Assembly: GCA_023053685.1 (NCBI GenBank)
Contig: JALIGW010000013.1
Location: 18,250,501 to 18,314,500 of the forward strand
Length of the DNA: 64,000 nt
Source: Diadophis punctatus similis
Taxonomy: Eukaryota; Chordata; Lepidosauria; Squamata; Dipsadidae
Direction: 5' to 3'
Part shown: in pieces, positions 1 through 11,100 of the stretch
Layout: each line of letters begins with the position of its first letter
How positions within the stretch are numbered: position 1 is the first letter of the stretch
Translations under genes and position numbers: made by a program
Notes under the pieces: generated by a model
What the model saw: the letters and a program-made list of their open reading frames with translations, nothing else
What the model was told of the DNA's origin: nothing
Database searches by the model: none

Positions 1-173
1 GCGAGAGACAGCGACAGAGGCTCCTTCCCAGCAGGAGACGCAGGTTGGCGGCGGGGCTCCGGGGCTTCTTCAGCAACCCACCCACCTACCTCGCTTGGTG
101 CGGTTCCCCGCACTTGACGTCTTGGAAGAGGGCTGGGCGAGGGAGAAAGGAGCCACGGTGGGGATTGGTTTGC

Positions 174-232
<59 letters not shown>

Positions 233-351
233 AGAAGAAGAAGAAGAAGAAGAAGAAGAAGAAGAAGAAGAAGGGAAGGAAGGAAGAAGAAGAAGAAGAA
301 GAAGAAGAAGAAGAAGAAGAAGAAGAAGAAGAAGAAGAAGAAGAAGAAAAA

Positions 352-400
<49 letters not shown>

Positions 401-643
401 ATCATTACCAATGCTATGATGATAATCACCAACTCAAAGACAAATATCACTTTGGAGCAAGGAAGCTGCTACAGCAGCAACAAATTAAACAGCACAAAGA
501 CAGGGATTCTCTCAATATCCCATTGTCCCTATTGACATTTAGTTGAATTCACTTTTAAAATATATTATATGGCTCTCACTGAAATAAATTTCCAAATTTT
601 TTGCTTTCATGGCTCTCTTAGTCAAAAAGATTCCCGACCCCTG
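1..643 (+). mobile_element. hAT-type element, right part (family A, cut by window edge)
   Basis: Bases 1-643 repeat 15231-15890 almost base for base outside the purine tract, ending in the same terminal sequence (ttcccgacccctg). The left part lies outside the window. Both copies carry a (GAAA)n/(GAA)n tract at the same internal position. Non-autonomous: no transposase coding seen. Confidence 0.85.
175..402 (+). repeat. Purine microsatellite (GAAA)n/(GAA)n
   Basis: About 228 bases of AGAAAG and AAG repeats, interrupted once by GGGAAGGAAGG, inside the hAT element. It creates spurious poly-Lys/Arg/Glu and poly-Phe reading frames on both strands, which are not genes. Confidence 0.97.
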
Positions 644-669
644 ATCTATAGTAACAATAAATATTAGTT

Positions 670-940
670 CACAGCTACATCGTACCAAAGAGGAAGCCTA
701 CAGGAAAGGAGATAGAATGCTATACAATTAGGCCAGGAATATATTAACAGAGGAGATCAGGGCAGCAAAGAAAAGCTACTCTGAAAAACTGAGAAATCAG
801 CTCTCAGAAAGTGAACCAGCAAATGTGTGACTCCATCCCTTTGGGCCCCCCCCATCTCTGGTGATCCTAGAAAAAGAGATGTGAGGTCTATTTCACAGAC
901 AAAAGACCGGAAAAGCAACAGGCCCAGAGGGAATAACTCT
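670..940 (+). mobile_element. Old LINE fragment (pre-RT linker region, L2/CR1-like)
   Basis: Decayed reading frame on + with ARNxLTEEIRAAKKSYSEKL-like text, which resembles the region between endonuclease and reverse transcriptase of L2/CR1-type LINEs. Several stops are present. Family assignment is by recalled pattern only. Confidence 0.45.
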
Positions 941-1984
941 TTCTTGCTATAATGATTTGAGTGCTTGGCAATTAGTTTGCACTTTGCAATGTCCCACAGT
1001 CATGCGTTCACCATTTGTGATCCTTCCTGCTGGATTCCCAAAAGCAAAGTCAATAGGAAAACCAGCAGGAAAGACAGCAACTTAGTCTGGCAAGTTTCCC
1101 CCACCTTGACAGCAGCCACCATCACCCCGTCCCATTCATGCTGGCCACCCCCACCCCCATAGTCCTCTCCCACTTGGTTAAAGCCACACTCAGCTCCAAT
1201 AGCACCATGCTGGCCACTGCATACCCTCTCCCTTTCTGGCAGCAGCCACTTGCCTATCCACCAGCCTATTTGTGAGCTGGCTGGGACTTGCAGCTTCTTG
1301 CTAGCTTTGCCACTCTGGATATTGAAAACCAGCAGGAAGGGTCGCAAATGGTGAAGTGGTTGCAATGATGTTCTTGCTTAATGACAGCAATGGGGACTGC
1401 TGGAATTGCCATTGCCAAGCAGTATGATCATGTGATATTCTGCTTTATAACTGCATTGCTTAGCAATTGACTTTCCAGTCCCAATTACCATCATTACCTA
1501 AGGACTGCTTTATATATATCTAAATTATTTCATGGAAGTTAGCCCTAACATTAAATTTTAAAATAGATTGCAAGGAAGCCAAACCTTTACCTATAACTTT
1601 ATGCAAATGTGAATAAAATAATTTAGTCATAAACACTATGCCAGGAAGGGATATCATGGAAATAAGGAACCTGAAACATGGTTATATCACATGTCAGATT
1701 TGAATGCACTCCCTTGTATTTCTCTTTATATTTACAATTTTTAATGATTAATGGCTTGATTTGAATTTTGTATGCCATCCAGAGTCACATACATAAGATA
1801 GGTTGCTATATAAATTTTATAAATAAATCTCACCAAAATTTTAATTTTCAGGTTAATTATATCCTGAAAGCTCAAGGTTGCTTTAACTTAACTAAAGCCA
1901 ATAAAAATATTACTCTAAAATTCTACCAACAAGCAGTCCCAACCATAAAATGAAAATAATATTTATGTTAAAATTATTGCTAAA

Positions 1985-2395
1985 TACTATATCTTATTGA
2001 TTTTATGCCATCATGCTGTTTTTGACTCCTAGTGACCACATAGCTTAAGTTTCTCCTCCATGATAATCTATTCCTATCCTGTTCTTTCAAGTGTCCCAAC
2101 GGTACACCCATCACCACCTTAGCTGAGTCCATCCGCCTTGCTGCTGGACATCCTCTTATTTCCTTCCCTTCCACTCCTCCTGCATTAAAACCTTTTCTAG
2201 AGAGTTGTGTCTTTGTATAATGTGTCCAAAGTACAAGAATTTGAGCCTGATCATTTGTGCCTTTAGTGAGAGTTCTGGATTGGTTTGAAGTACCAAAGTT
2301 CAAAGGTGCAAATACTCTTCCTATTCTGCTTCTTTTAAAGTCCAACTTTTGTTTCATATCACAATCTCCCTGGTCATTTACCCACCAATCCACAT
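1985..2395 (-). mobile_element. RTE-BovB-like LINE ORF2 C-terminal fragment
   Basis: On the minus strand, a frame-shifted reading gives LKFLYFGHII, then SLEKVLMQ and a decayed GRPR..WLDS-like segment followed by a WRxL..GV(T/K)RS-like end. This is the order seen at the C-terminus of RTE/BovB ORF2. The ORF is degraded. BovB elements are common in squamates. Confidence 0.6.
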
Positions 2396-2479
2396 ATTCT
2401 GGTAGCCAAACATCTCTGCAGTCACTTTGATGACTCCAGCACCATGACCTGATGTTTCACTTTGAGTGGGATTTTAGGG

Positions 2480-3635
2480 TAAAGGCAAGTTATTTCTGCT
2501 AGATAACTGTTCCAGGGTTGTGCATCTAATGCTTTAGTCTGAAATTCCCCTGGAACAAAGAATAAAAATGGGTGATTGTAGATCATGCAACTGAAGTAAC
2601 GTTCACTTATCAGCCATATGAACTGATTAGCTCTATTTCTGCATTTGAGGGACTTAAGGTGGGAAAGTCCCATTTGTAGGTAAAGAATATATGTGGCAAA
2701 ATGGAGCAGGTCTCTCCCAAATATGTACATTATGCTAACTCTGGAACTAATACACTCAGTTTGCAAAAGTAGCTGGGAGTGAATTAAATAAGGTTTTAAT
2801 ACACAGAGAGATTTTTCACCTAAGTTCAAATGGGCTGAGGAGAATTGTAACTAGAAAGAAAAATGGCACAAAGGCAGCTGGCAGATCAAGTCAGTTTTTA
2901 GAAGTTTTAGGACCTGAAAAAATATCAAGGATAAATTGAAGACCTCTGGGCCCATTTTTGGGTGGAAGGATCAATGTCCCTGGAGCAGATTTCCAGAGGA
3001 GAGGTCCCAAGAAGACCCAATTAGAAGATCAACATTGTGCTAGCCACAAGAGTTTGCCAGTTAAGTTTTGTTCACAACATTTAAGCTAAGAAGGGGAATG
3101 CATTTCATTGAAGATAAAACTTGAGTTTAAGATAAATACACTGGTCTCTGAAGACCACAACTTTGCAGGCAACTGCTAAATAGCAGAGCAATTAGAATCA
3201 TAAGTGACTTGTTTCTTTTACAACATTCCAAATTTTTAATGGCAAACATGCAGGGCAGAGTAAGGCAGGACAGGGTTAAAGCAGGGCAGGATAGCTGTTA
3301 ACTGCATGAAGTTTATAGAGCTACCAAGATATAGAGACCAGGTTCAGAAGCATTTATCTTCCAATGTTACAAATATAAAGGAGAAAAGTGGACTAATTTA
3401 GAAAAAGAATCTTGTATGCTATGTTTTCTCTCTTTAGAATACCTACATTCTCCCCTGGCAATGCAAATAAAAAGTATTATAATGGAAAGCCCATTCTACT
3501 AGATTTCTCAGGCGGGGGGGAAAAATGCCCCTATCTTTGAGACAAACAAAAAAAGACTTACGGGTAATGGATAATAATAGTTTCAAAACCTTGTACAGTG
3601 TTGACCTTTTGATCTGTAGGGTATCCAAAAATCAT

Positions 3636-3636
<1 letters not shown>
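2480..3636. other. TMEM131 intron, nothing recognised
   Basis: AT-rich intron sequence without a coding exon, clear TIRs or SINE heads. Short open frames lack any recognisable domain. Confidence 0.5.

Positions 3637-3676
<40 letters not shown>
3637..3676 (+). repeat. (TG)n microsatellite
   Basis: About 20 uninterrupted TG dinucleotides followed by TATACATATATAC. Confidence 0.97.
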
Positions 3677-3679
<3 letters not shown>

Positions 3680-4001
3680 CATATATACAAGCAAGCATTT
3701 GCGTATGTTCACATTTTTAAAGCTTGAAAACGTAACACTAAAGTTCGTTTTGATTCCCAGGATTCTTCTGCACAGAGACACATTCGCACACATTAAAATG
3801 TTAGACCAGCTGCCAAATTCTTCATCATCTCTAAAAACAATTCTGGCTCGCTTCCAAAATATGCAATAGTGGTTCTCTTCCCCCCCTCCCATTATGAAAG
3901 GAGTATAAGCTGCTAGCATTGTAAGTTATTGCCTTGTCTGTCATCTCCCTAATCGAGCAATACTTCTCCAAATCACCAATCTCTTGATAAGCTCAGAGAT
4001 A

Positions 4002-4374
4002 CAGGTAGTTCTCGATTTTCAACCATTTGAAGTTAGAACGACATTAAGAAAAGTGACTTAGGACCATTTTTCACACTTACGACCGCTGCAGCATCCCCAT
4101 GGTCATGTGCTCAAAATTCAGATGCTTGGCAACTAGTTCATATTTATGATGGTCTGGGGTCATGTGATCATCTTTTGCAACCTTTTGAGACGCAAAGTCT
4201 ATGGGGAAGCCAGATTCACTTAACAACCATTTTACTAACTTCACAACTGCAGTGATTCACTTAATAAGTGTGGCAAGAAAGGTCGTAAAATGGGGCAAAA
4301 CTCACTTAATAAATGTCTTGCTTAGCAACATAAATTTTTGGGTTCAATTGTGGTTGTAAGTCAAGAATTACTTG
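4002..4374 (+). mobile_element. TA-target MITE (Tc1/mariner-like), complete copy
   Basis: Starts CAGGTAGTTCTCGA and ends in the diverged inverted counterpart (GTAAGTCAAGAATTACTTG). It is flanked by TA on both sides (4000-4001 and 4375-4376). At least six other diverged copies occur in the window. No coding capacity. Confidence 0.75.
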
Positions 4375-4534
4375 TATATTAGTGGTTGCTGACAGATAAA
4401 TTATACAGACTTGCTCATAAAGTAGAAACGTATGATACAGGCTTGTCTTGTTTAGAAATATTTTCTTTCAACAACCCATTTTAACTTTAACGTTATATAC
4501 TACTTAAAAGTACAGTTAATCAGGAATTTATTAC

Positions 4535-5127
4535 CTTTATTTTTTGCTACTGGAGAAGGTGGTTGTTCTGTAAATACCTCTGGAGAAGGTGCTTCTGGGT
4601 GATCAAAGTCTTTATCCATAGTTTCCATGAGAGTGGCAATATCAGAGTCTTCTGAACTATGCCTTGTGTTATTAGCACATTCTGAATGTGAAGGTGCAGG
4701 CTGCTGCATTTGTGATGAGGAATTTTCATTCTGCTGCTCTAGTTGCTGAGATACCACTGGTAGCTCTGGTAAATGTTGCTCTAGTAAAACTGATGCATGC
4801 TGCTGGTTTGATTGCAAATTTTGTTTTGTACTTCTAGATTTCCTGCCTGCTGCATGATTCTGAGTTGCAGCATTAGAATCCAAACAGACAGAACCTGCTC
4901 TGTTCATAGACTGTGCAGAACCTGCCTGCACAGAAGTTCTGTTTGCAATATTAGAACTGTTTTTAAATCTCATATTATCAACTTCAATTGAATTTCTATT
5001 GCTGTGTAGATTCATTGATGAGTTACATTGCTTATGACTTCCTGCACTGGATCGCGATGAGGAATTTCCTGGCCCATAGATTCCTCTGGAAGAACTGTGA
5101 TTTGACTCTGATCCAAGGGGATTCAAG
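4535..5127 (-). CDS. TMEM131: TMEM131 window exon 28 (cytosolic Ser/Asn/Gln-rich tail)
   Basis: 593 bases: one base, 197 codons and one base. Acceptor atttcag, donor gtaata. Low-complexity cytosolic tail with SSSR, NRNS, Gln-rich runs, then [17 protein letters not shown] and [11 protein letters not shown], motifs also present in mammalian TMEM131. It is the largest exon in the window and the most diverged. The downstream Lys-rich tail exons were not found between 1 and 4534, so that intron is longer than 4.5 kb. Confidence 0.95.
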
Positions 5128-8100
5128 CTGAAATAAAAATAACCACCTTTAAATCTCACAATGCAAATATTTAGAATATGGGGATCGACCTACTTACTAA
5201 AATGCATGAATTTTAATGACTAGATATTAAATTTAATTTTAATACAGTAAAGAAATATGTGGAATTAATGCTTAATTTTGATCTAAAAGCTCAATATATA
5301 AATAGGTTTCCATTCTGTAATCAAATGTTCAAATGTTGCAAGCCCAGTACAAATCCATTCTGAGGGCAACATACATGAATGAAACTGTAACTTTGAAAGA
5401 ATTCAATTTCTAAGTAAGCCATACTTTCCATCAGATGAAATTCCAAGAATTCTCCTGAGATCGAATGGCCTTCCCATATCAAAAGGAGGATTGGAAGCTT
5501 CAAACGAAAGGCGCCTTCTAAATGGTTCCCAAATTCCTTGAGCTTCTAAATAAGCTGTTCCAATTACCAAAAGGAAGAGCACACTGCAAGAGAATTATAA
5601 GTGCTTTTATTATTTTGATACTTAAAAATCAAAAGATACAATGGTAGTCTGTTTGCACTGATACTAATTATAAAATTCCTTGATTTACTAAACTATAAAA
5701 TATACAAAATAAACTTAAATATTGATTCAACCAATCTGACAGGATTTGTTTTAATTTTTACTGCTTCAATTTATAAAAAAATAAATAAATGGCAACCAGT
5801 GCAAGTATTTCAGTAGTAATCCATTTACAACTGGTTGCAACATTCCAGTGTCACTTGATTACAATTTGTGACTTTCCCAGTCAGTTTCCAACAAATACAC
5901 AATTGGGGAAGCTGGATTCACTTAACAACGTGATCACTTAATGACGAAAGTAAAATGGTTGTAAAATTGGGACTGGTTACATCATGATTTGACTTATTAC
6001 CACATTAACTTATGATGGAAATTCTGGTCCCAACTGTGGGCATAAGTTGGGGACTACCTGCATCAGTGGTTCTCAACCTTCCTAATGCTGCGACCTACCC
6101 CCTGCTGCTACGCCCCCACCGTGACCCACCCTGCCGCCGCGCCCGCCGCTTGGGTTCTTTTACCCTCTGCGCATGCGCAAAGCGTTCTGTGCATGCGCAG
6201 AGGGTAAAATAACCCAAATGGCAGCGTCCGGGCGAAGTTTCCCGACCCTTGTGAAAGGGTCATTCGACCCTTAAAGGGGTCGTGACCCCAGGTTGAGAAC
6301 CGCTGACCTGCATGAAGATTTATTTTCTTAACAAGTAGAGAACATCAGTAAACAAAATACTAAAAAAAATGCTTAATACCTCATTATTCCTGAGACTACT
6401 ATGTACAGTGCCAACTCCCAATTTGGTCTTGGCAAAGCTTCTGCACAAGTTGCTAACATGTGATAGGGAAGAGATGCATTTAATACAAATATAAATTCTG
6501 AACCTCCTGCTGTGGTTAGTTTCAGTTCACGAATGACTCTGGAAGTAGTGAAATCTGGTGTAAACCTGTTGGAATAAAGAAAAACTTTCTACTTATCTAG
6601 GATATATCATTTACAACAATAACAAAAAAAGCAACTTTGCAAATTCAAATTAAGTTAGAGCCATGTCATTTTTGATGGTCCAACAATAACAAATGCAGTA
6701 ACTTTCCTCAATTCTTGTTAAAACCACCATGCAACAATACTGAAAAAGTGAAGCATGTGAATATTTTTATTTTAAAAAAGAAAAAAAAATCCTTTTACAT
6801 TTGGGTCCTGCTTGAATTTTGCTTAATTTCTTTCACTATGCAATCATGCCATTTTTTATTATGAAACATTTTTGGGTGTTCATGGCAAGATATATGTAAG
6901 TAAAATAATATGGGAGCGTACAAAACTATTGAAAAATACAAGGAACTTAACAGAACATCCACTATAATTTGTTCCTGCCCCAATTGTAGATAAAGGAAAG
7001 GAATAGTGAGGATATGTCTAATGAACTTTCATATTCTATAATCCACAAGGTTCTTGGATATTTAGGCTATTTAAGTATAGGCTATCCTCTATCTTGGTCT
7101 CAGGTGGCATATTGAGTCCACGTTCAGTCATGTACAGTATCCAGAAAGACTCCAGAGTAAGGAATTATGATACACAATTATGATACAGAACTCTGGAGTA
7201 GTCTATAAATGAAGACTCAATCAACTAGGCCAAAAATATCTAAAAAGGTTAAATCATGGCAACTTGGCCAAAGTTTATTAAACTAAAACATTTCATTATT
7301 CATCTATTCATTTTGGATGATTAACAAAATGTCTCAATTTAATAAACTGGTCCAGTTGTCATAATTTAACCTTTTTAGATACTTTTGGCCTGAATAATTG
7401 AGTCTTCATTTACATATTGCATTTCATTTTGGAGAGAAACCCTCTGCAATCAGTATGGCAGTGTTAGTACATTCTAATGGCTTTCTGTCTCTATGCCTAA
7501 CCAAAAAATTTCATTTTGACTGAAGAAGTTACTTGAATGAGTAACAAAATGTCTCAGTTTAATGAACTTTGGTCCAGTTGCCATGATTTAACCTTTTTAT
7601 ATATTCTGGAATAGTCAAATCAAAATCACATCAGTGTGATTTCTATTTAATGTTACTTCTTTCGGACAAGAACTCAAAAAAAACTTCTCACATCACTCAA
7701 ATTTCTGTTACTATTTGTATGATACGCCACATCATTACTTAGGTTTGCAACTTTTTATAATACCATTTTATTTGGATTTATTTTAGTATCTTTGTTCATA
7801 TTTATTTTTGGATTCTATTATACATTTTTCTGTTAAACATATTTATAGAAGAATGTAATACTTTTTTATTAGATATTTTGCTTGTATCTGGTCTTAGGGC
7901 TGTAATAAATTTGATGTGATTTGACTCTGGAGTAGTTGGTTATTAAAAATGTTATATAAGAGCCAAGGTGGCACAGCGGTTAGAGGCAGGTACTGCAGGC
8001 CACTTTAGCTGACACTGATCCGCAGGTCAGCGGTTCAAATGTCACCGGCTCAAGGTTGACTCAGCCTTCCATCCTTCCGAGGTGGGTAAAATGAGGACCC

Positions 8101-11100
8101 AGATTGTTGGGGGCAATGTAAAATATATATACATTGCTTACTGGTGTAAACCGCTTAGAGAGTACTTGCACTGTGAGGCGATATATAAATCTCGCAAAAT
8201 AAAATAATAAATAAATAACCTACAAAAACAGGACGGTATCAGGGCTTTTAGCATGGACCCATATGATATTCCACTGAAGCATAAATACTTTAGTATTGGA
8301 AGCAGATGCAGAAAACCTAAAAGAGTGGGCAAGGATGCCACTTCTTTATATAGAGTTGTAAGAATAAGTATATGCATATGATTGGATTGAGCATGTGATG
8401 ATAAGTGATGATAAGGTCAGTGAGGTAATTAGGATGAAATCTTTGAGGTAATGGGCTGGAACTAAGAACAATGGTGCACATAGAAGCAGGAGTTCATGAA
8501 AGTACCATATTTTTTGCTCCATAAGACGCACCCCCTCCCAAAGTGGGTGGAAACGGTGCCGGTCCTTTGATGAATAGCAGCCAGGCCATGGCAGCGGGGA
8601 CCTTTTACAGTGCTGAACCCTGCCTCTTTAGTCTTTGTCATTGCCCGCCTCTTCTGTCTCTTTTCCGCAGTACATGAGTCAATAGGCAGAGCTGGCACAT
8701 GAAAGGACACCTATCTGTGGTCCTCTCAGGCTCTGCCTGATATTTTGTTTCTTGTTTTCCTCCTCTAAACCTAAGTGCGTCTTGTGGTCAGGTGCAAAAA
8801 ATACGGTAGTTACTTTCTAGGAAGTTGTTTTCATGGGTTTATCTTATACTTCTCCTGCTTCCTAGAGCATTTTTCTGGCCTCCTAGTATTTCCCCCCAGC
8901 TTTATCAACATCCTTTGGCTTTTTAAGTGCTTTCTGGCTAAACTGACAAGACATTATTCTTTTCCAAGTTCCTGGGAAGATAATTTAGGGGACGGAACAT
9001 TTTCTTGTCCTAACCAACATTATATTTTCTCCTGCATCTACACATAGGTTTCTTTATATAATAAAATGTAGGGATGTACAAGGCATTTTATTACTGAAAT
9101 GTTCCATGTATGGACCAACTGCTTTGTTCTGGGTAAGAATTGAAATGGAGTCCAATCTGGGCAGAAAGGATTAGAGGGAAGACTGGGGAAAAAAACCAAG
9201 GAATTTCCTTGGCAACTACACTTATGAACATTAGTAGCAAAGGTTTAAGGGCACACAGGCCAATGCACTGGCAGCAGCTGTGAACTAAAAGCCTGGGAGA
9301 GACTGAGGGAAGGCAACAATGATGCAGAATTCAGAGGGATGGGCAGGCCAGTCTGTTGGGATGCTAGGGGTGTTTGTGGAAGTGAGAAGAAAAAACTGGG
9401 GAGATGTGGGGACAGGCCATGCAAAAGAAGAGGGAAGAAATGAGTGATGGGCACTAGCTTTGCCCTACATCCCTTGGATTTTGTTACAAGATGAAACATT
9501 GCAGGTTTTGTTTCTGTTGAAGGGCAACCAATCTAAAATGGTGTGGCAGAACATCTGGTATACAACAGTTCATTTCAGGTATGATGCACAATGTATTTCT
9601 GGACTTGTGTAAATTCCTGGTAAAGAGTTTGTTTATACACAATACAAAGGACACATAATTTAGGGTTATCCTGTGAATTGAAACTGATGCCAGTATTTAG
9701 CACAAGGACACTTACAATATGACAATGTCTTTAGAGGCATTGGCACTTAGTGCAAATTCTTGGCAATTAACTATTTTAAATCCATATCCTTCACATAAAT
9801 ATCCACTGATTTCCATGGATTTTATGTTAAGCTGAAGCTGTCCTGTATTTTCCACTTTGAATGTTCTTTTCAGAGTAAAATTTGGCTCCTTTAACTTTGT
9901 TTCTGTAACAAAGAGAACAAAACATTTAATATTATAATCCATAAGTTGTTTCAGAAAAAAGATATTAGTCTATACCTGTTTTTATTTTTAATAAAACCAT
10001 CATTGGCCCTTGTTTCATTTAGTCTTTTTTTAAAAGAGAAAAAAGTAATACTTTATTGGCTATCTTTCTTGAGCACTTTTTCATGGAATGGACTGTTTTA
10101 ATTCTAGTGATTAAAATACTCACTTTCTGTACAATCTTTTAGTAATGCTTCAGTGATTTTGAATCTCAATGAACTGGCTACTCCAGGTGCTTTTCCTGCA
10201 ATCTTCATGCTTTCTGTTGTTCCTTGTCCTTTAACCATTATAACATCTATTACTGTTAAATTATTTCTATAAAACAAAAGCAATAGAATCATTATCAAAT
10301 TAACCACATAACAATGTGTACTTATTTTTAAGCTATTCCACAATTTCAATTTCAATCAGAATAGAGCTGGAAGGGACCTTGGAGGTCTTCTAGTCCAACT
10401 CCCTGCTTAAGCAGAAGACCCTATACCATTTCAGACAGGTGGCTGTCCAGTCTCTTCTAAAAAACCTCCAGCGACAAAGTATCTACAACTTCTGACTGCA
10501 AACTGTTCCACTAGTTCATTGTTCTCACTGTTAGGCAGTTTCTTCTTAATTCCAGGTTGCCTCTCTCCTTGATTAATTTCCATCCATTGTTTCTTGTCTT
10601 GCCTTCTGTTGCTTTGGAAAATAAGTTGACGCCTTCTTCTTTGTGGCGGCTCCTCCAGTACTGCAATACTGCTATCATATCACCCCTAGTCCTTCGTTTC
10701 TCTAGATTAGCCATACCCAATTCCTGCAACCGTTCTTCATATGTTCTGGTCTCTAGGCCTTTAATCATCTTAGTTGCTCCTTTGCACTTTTTCCAAAGTC
10801 TCAACATCTTTTTTGTAATGTGGTAACCAAAGGTTGATGCAATATTCCAGGTATAGTCTTACTAAGGATTTAGAAAACTTCATGTGCTTTTGATTCTATG
10901 TCTCTGTTTATAAAACCAAGGACTGTATTAGCTTTTTTGGTTGCTGCTGCACACTGCTGGCTTATGTTTAAGTGATCGTCCACTAGGATTCCAAGGTTCC
11001 TCCCAAATTATTAGTTTACAATGGCAATTGTGACTACAATTTCCATCATTAAGCGATGTGGTCATAAAGTGCACCATTATGTGATCATATTGCTTAGTGA

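Noticed and set aside
45..535. Long open frames of poly-Lys/Arg/Glu and poly-Phe (also at 15209-15793 and 62448-63041)
   Set aside because: They are translations of (GAAA)n/(GAA)n or (CTTT)n microsatellites and are open in all frames.
1..4534. Possible downstream TMEM131 exon (Lys-rich tail KGKGKP...)
   Set aside because: Searched by eye on the minus strand; no matching Lys-rich frame with splice sites found.
5321..5503. 60-codon minus-strand frame starting [12 protein letters not shown]
   Set aside because: Out-of-frame shadow of window exon 27.
7960..8060. tRNA-like sequence
   Set aside because: Belongs to a tRNA-derived SINE (body and tail follow); no complete cloverleaf, so not a tRNA gene. 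The same applies to the heads at 49394 and 50338.
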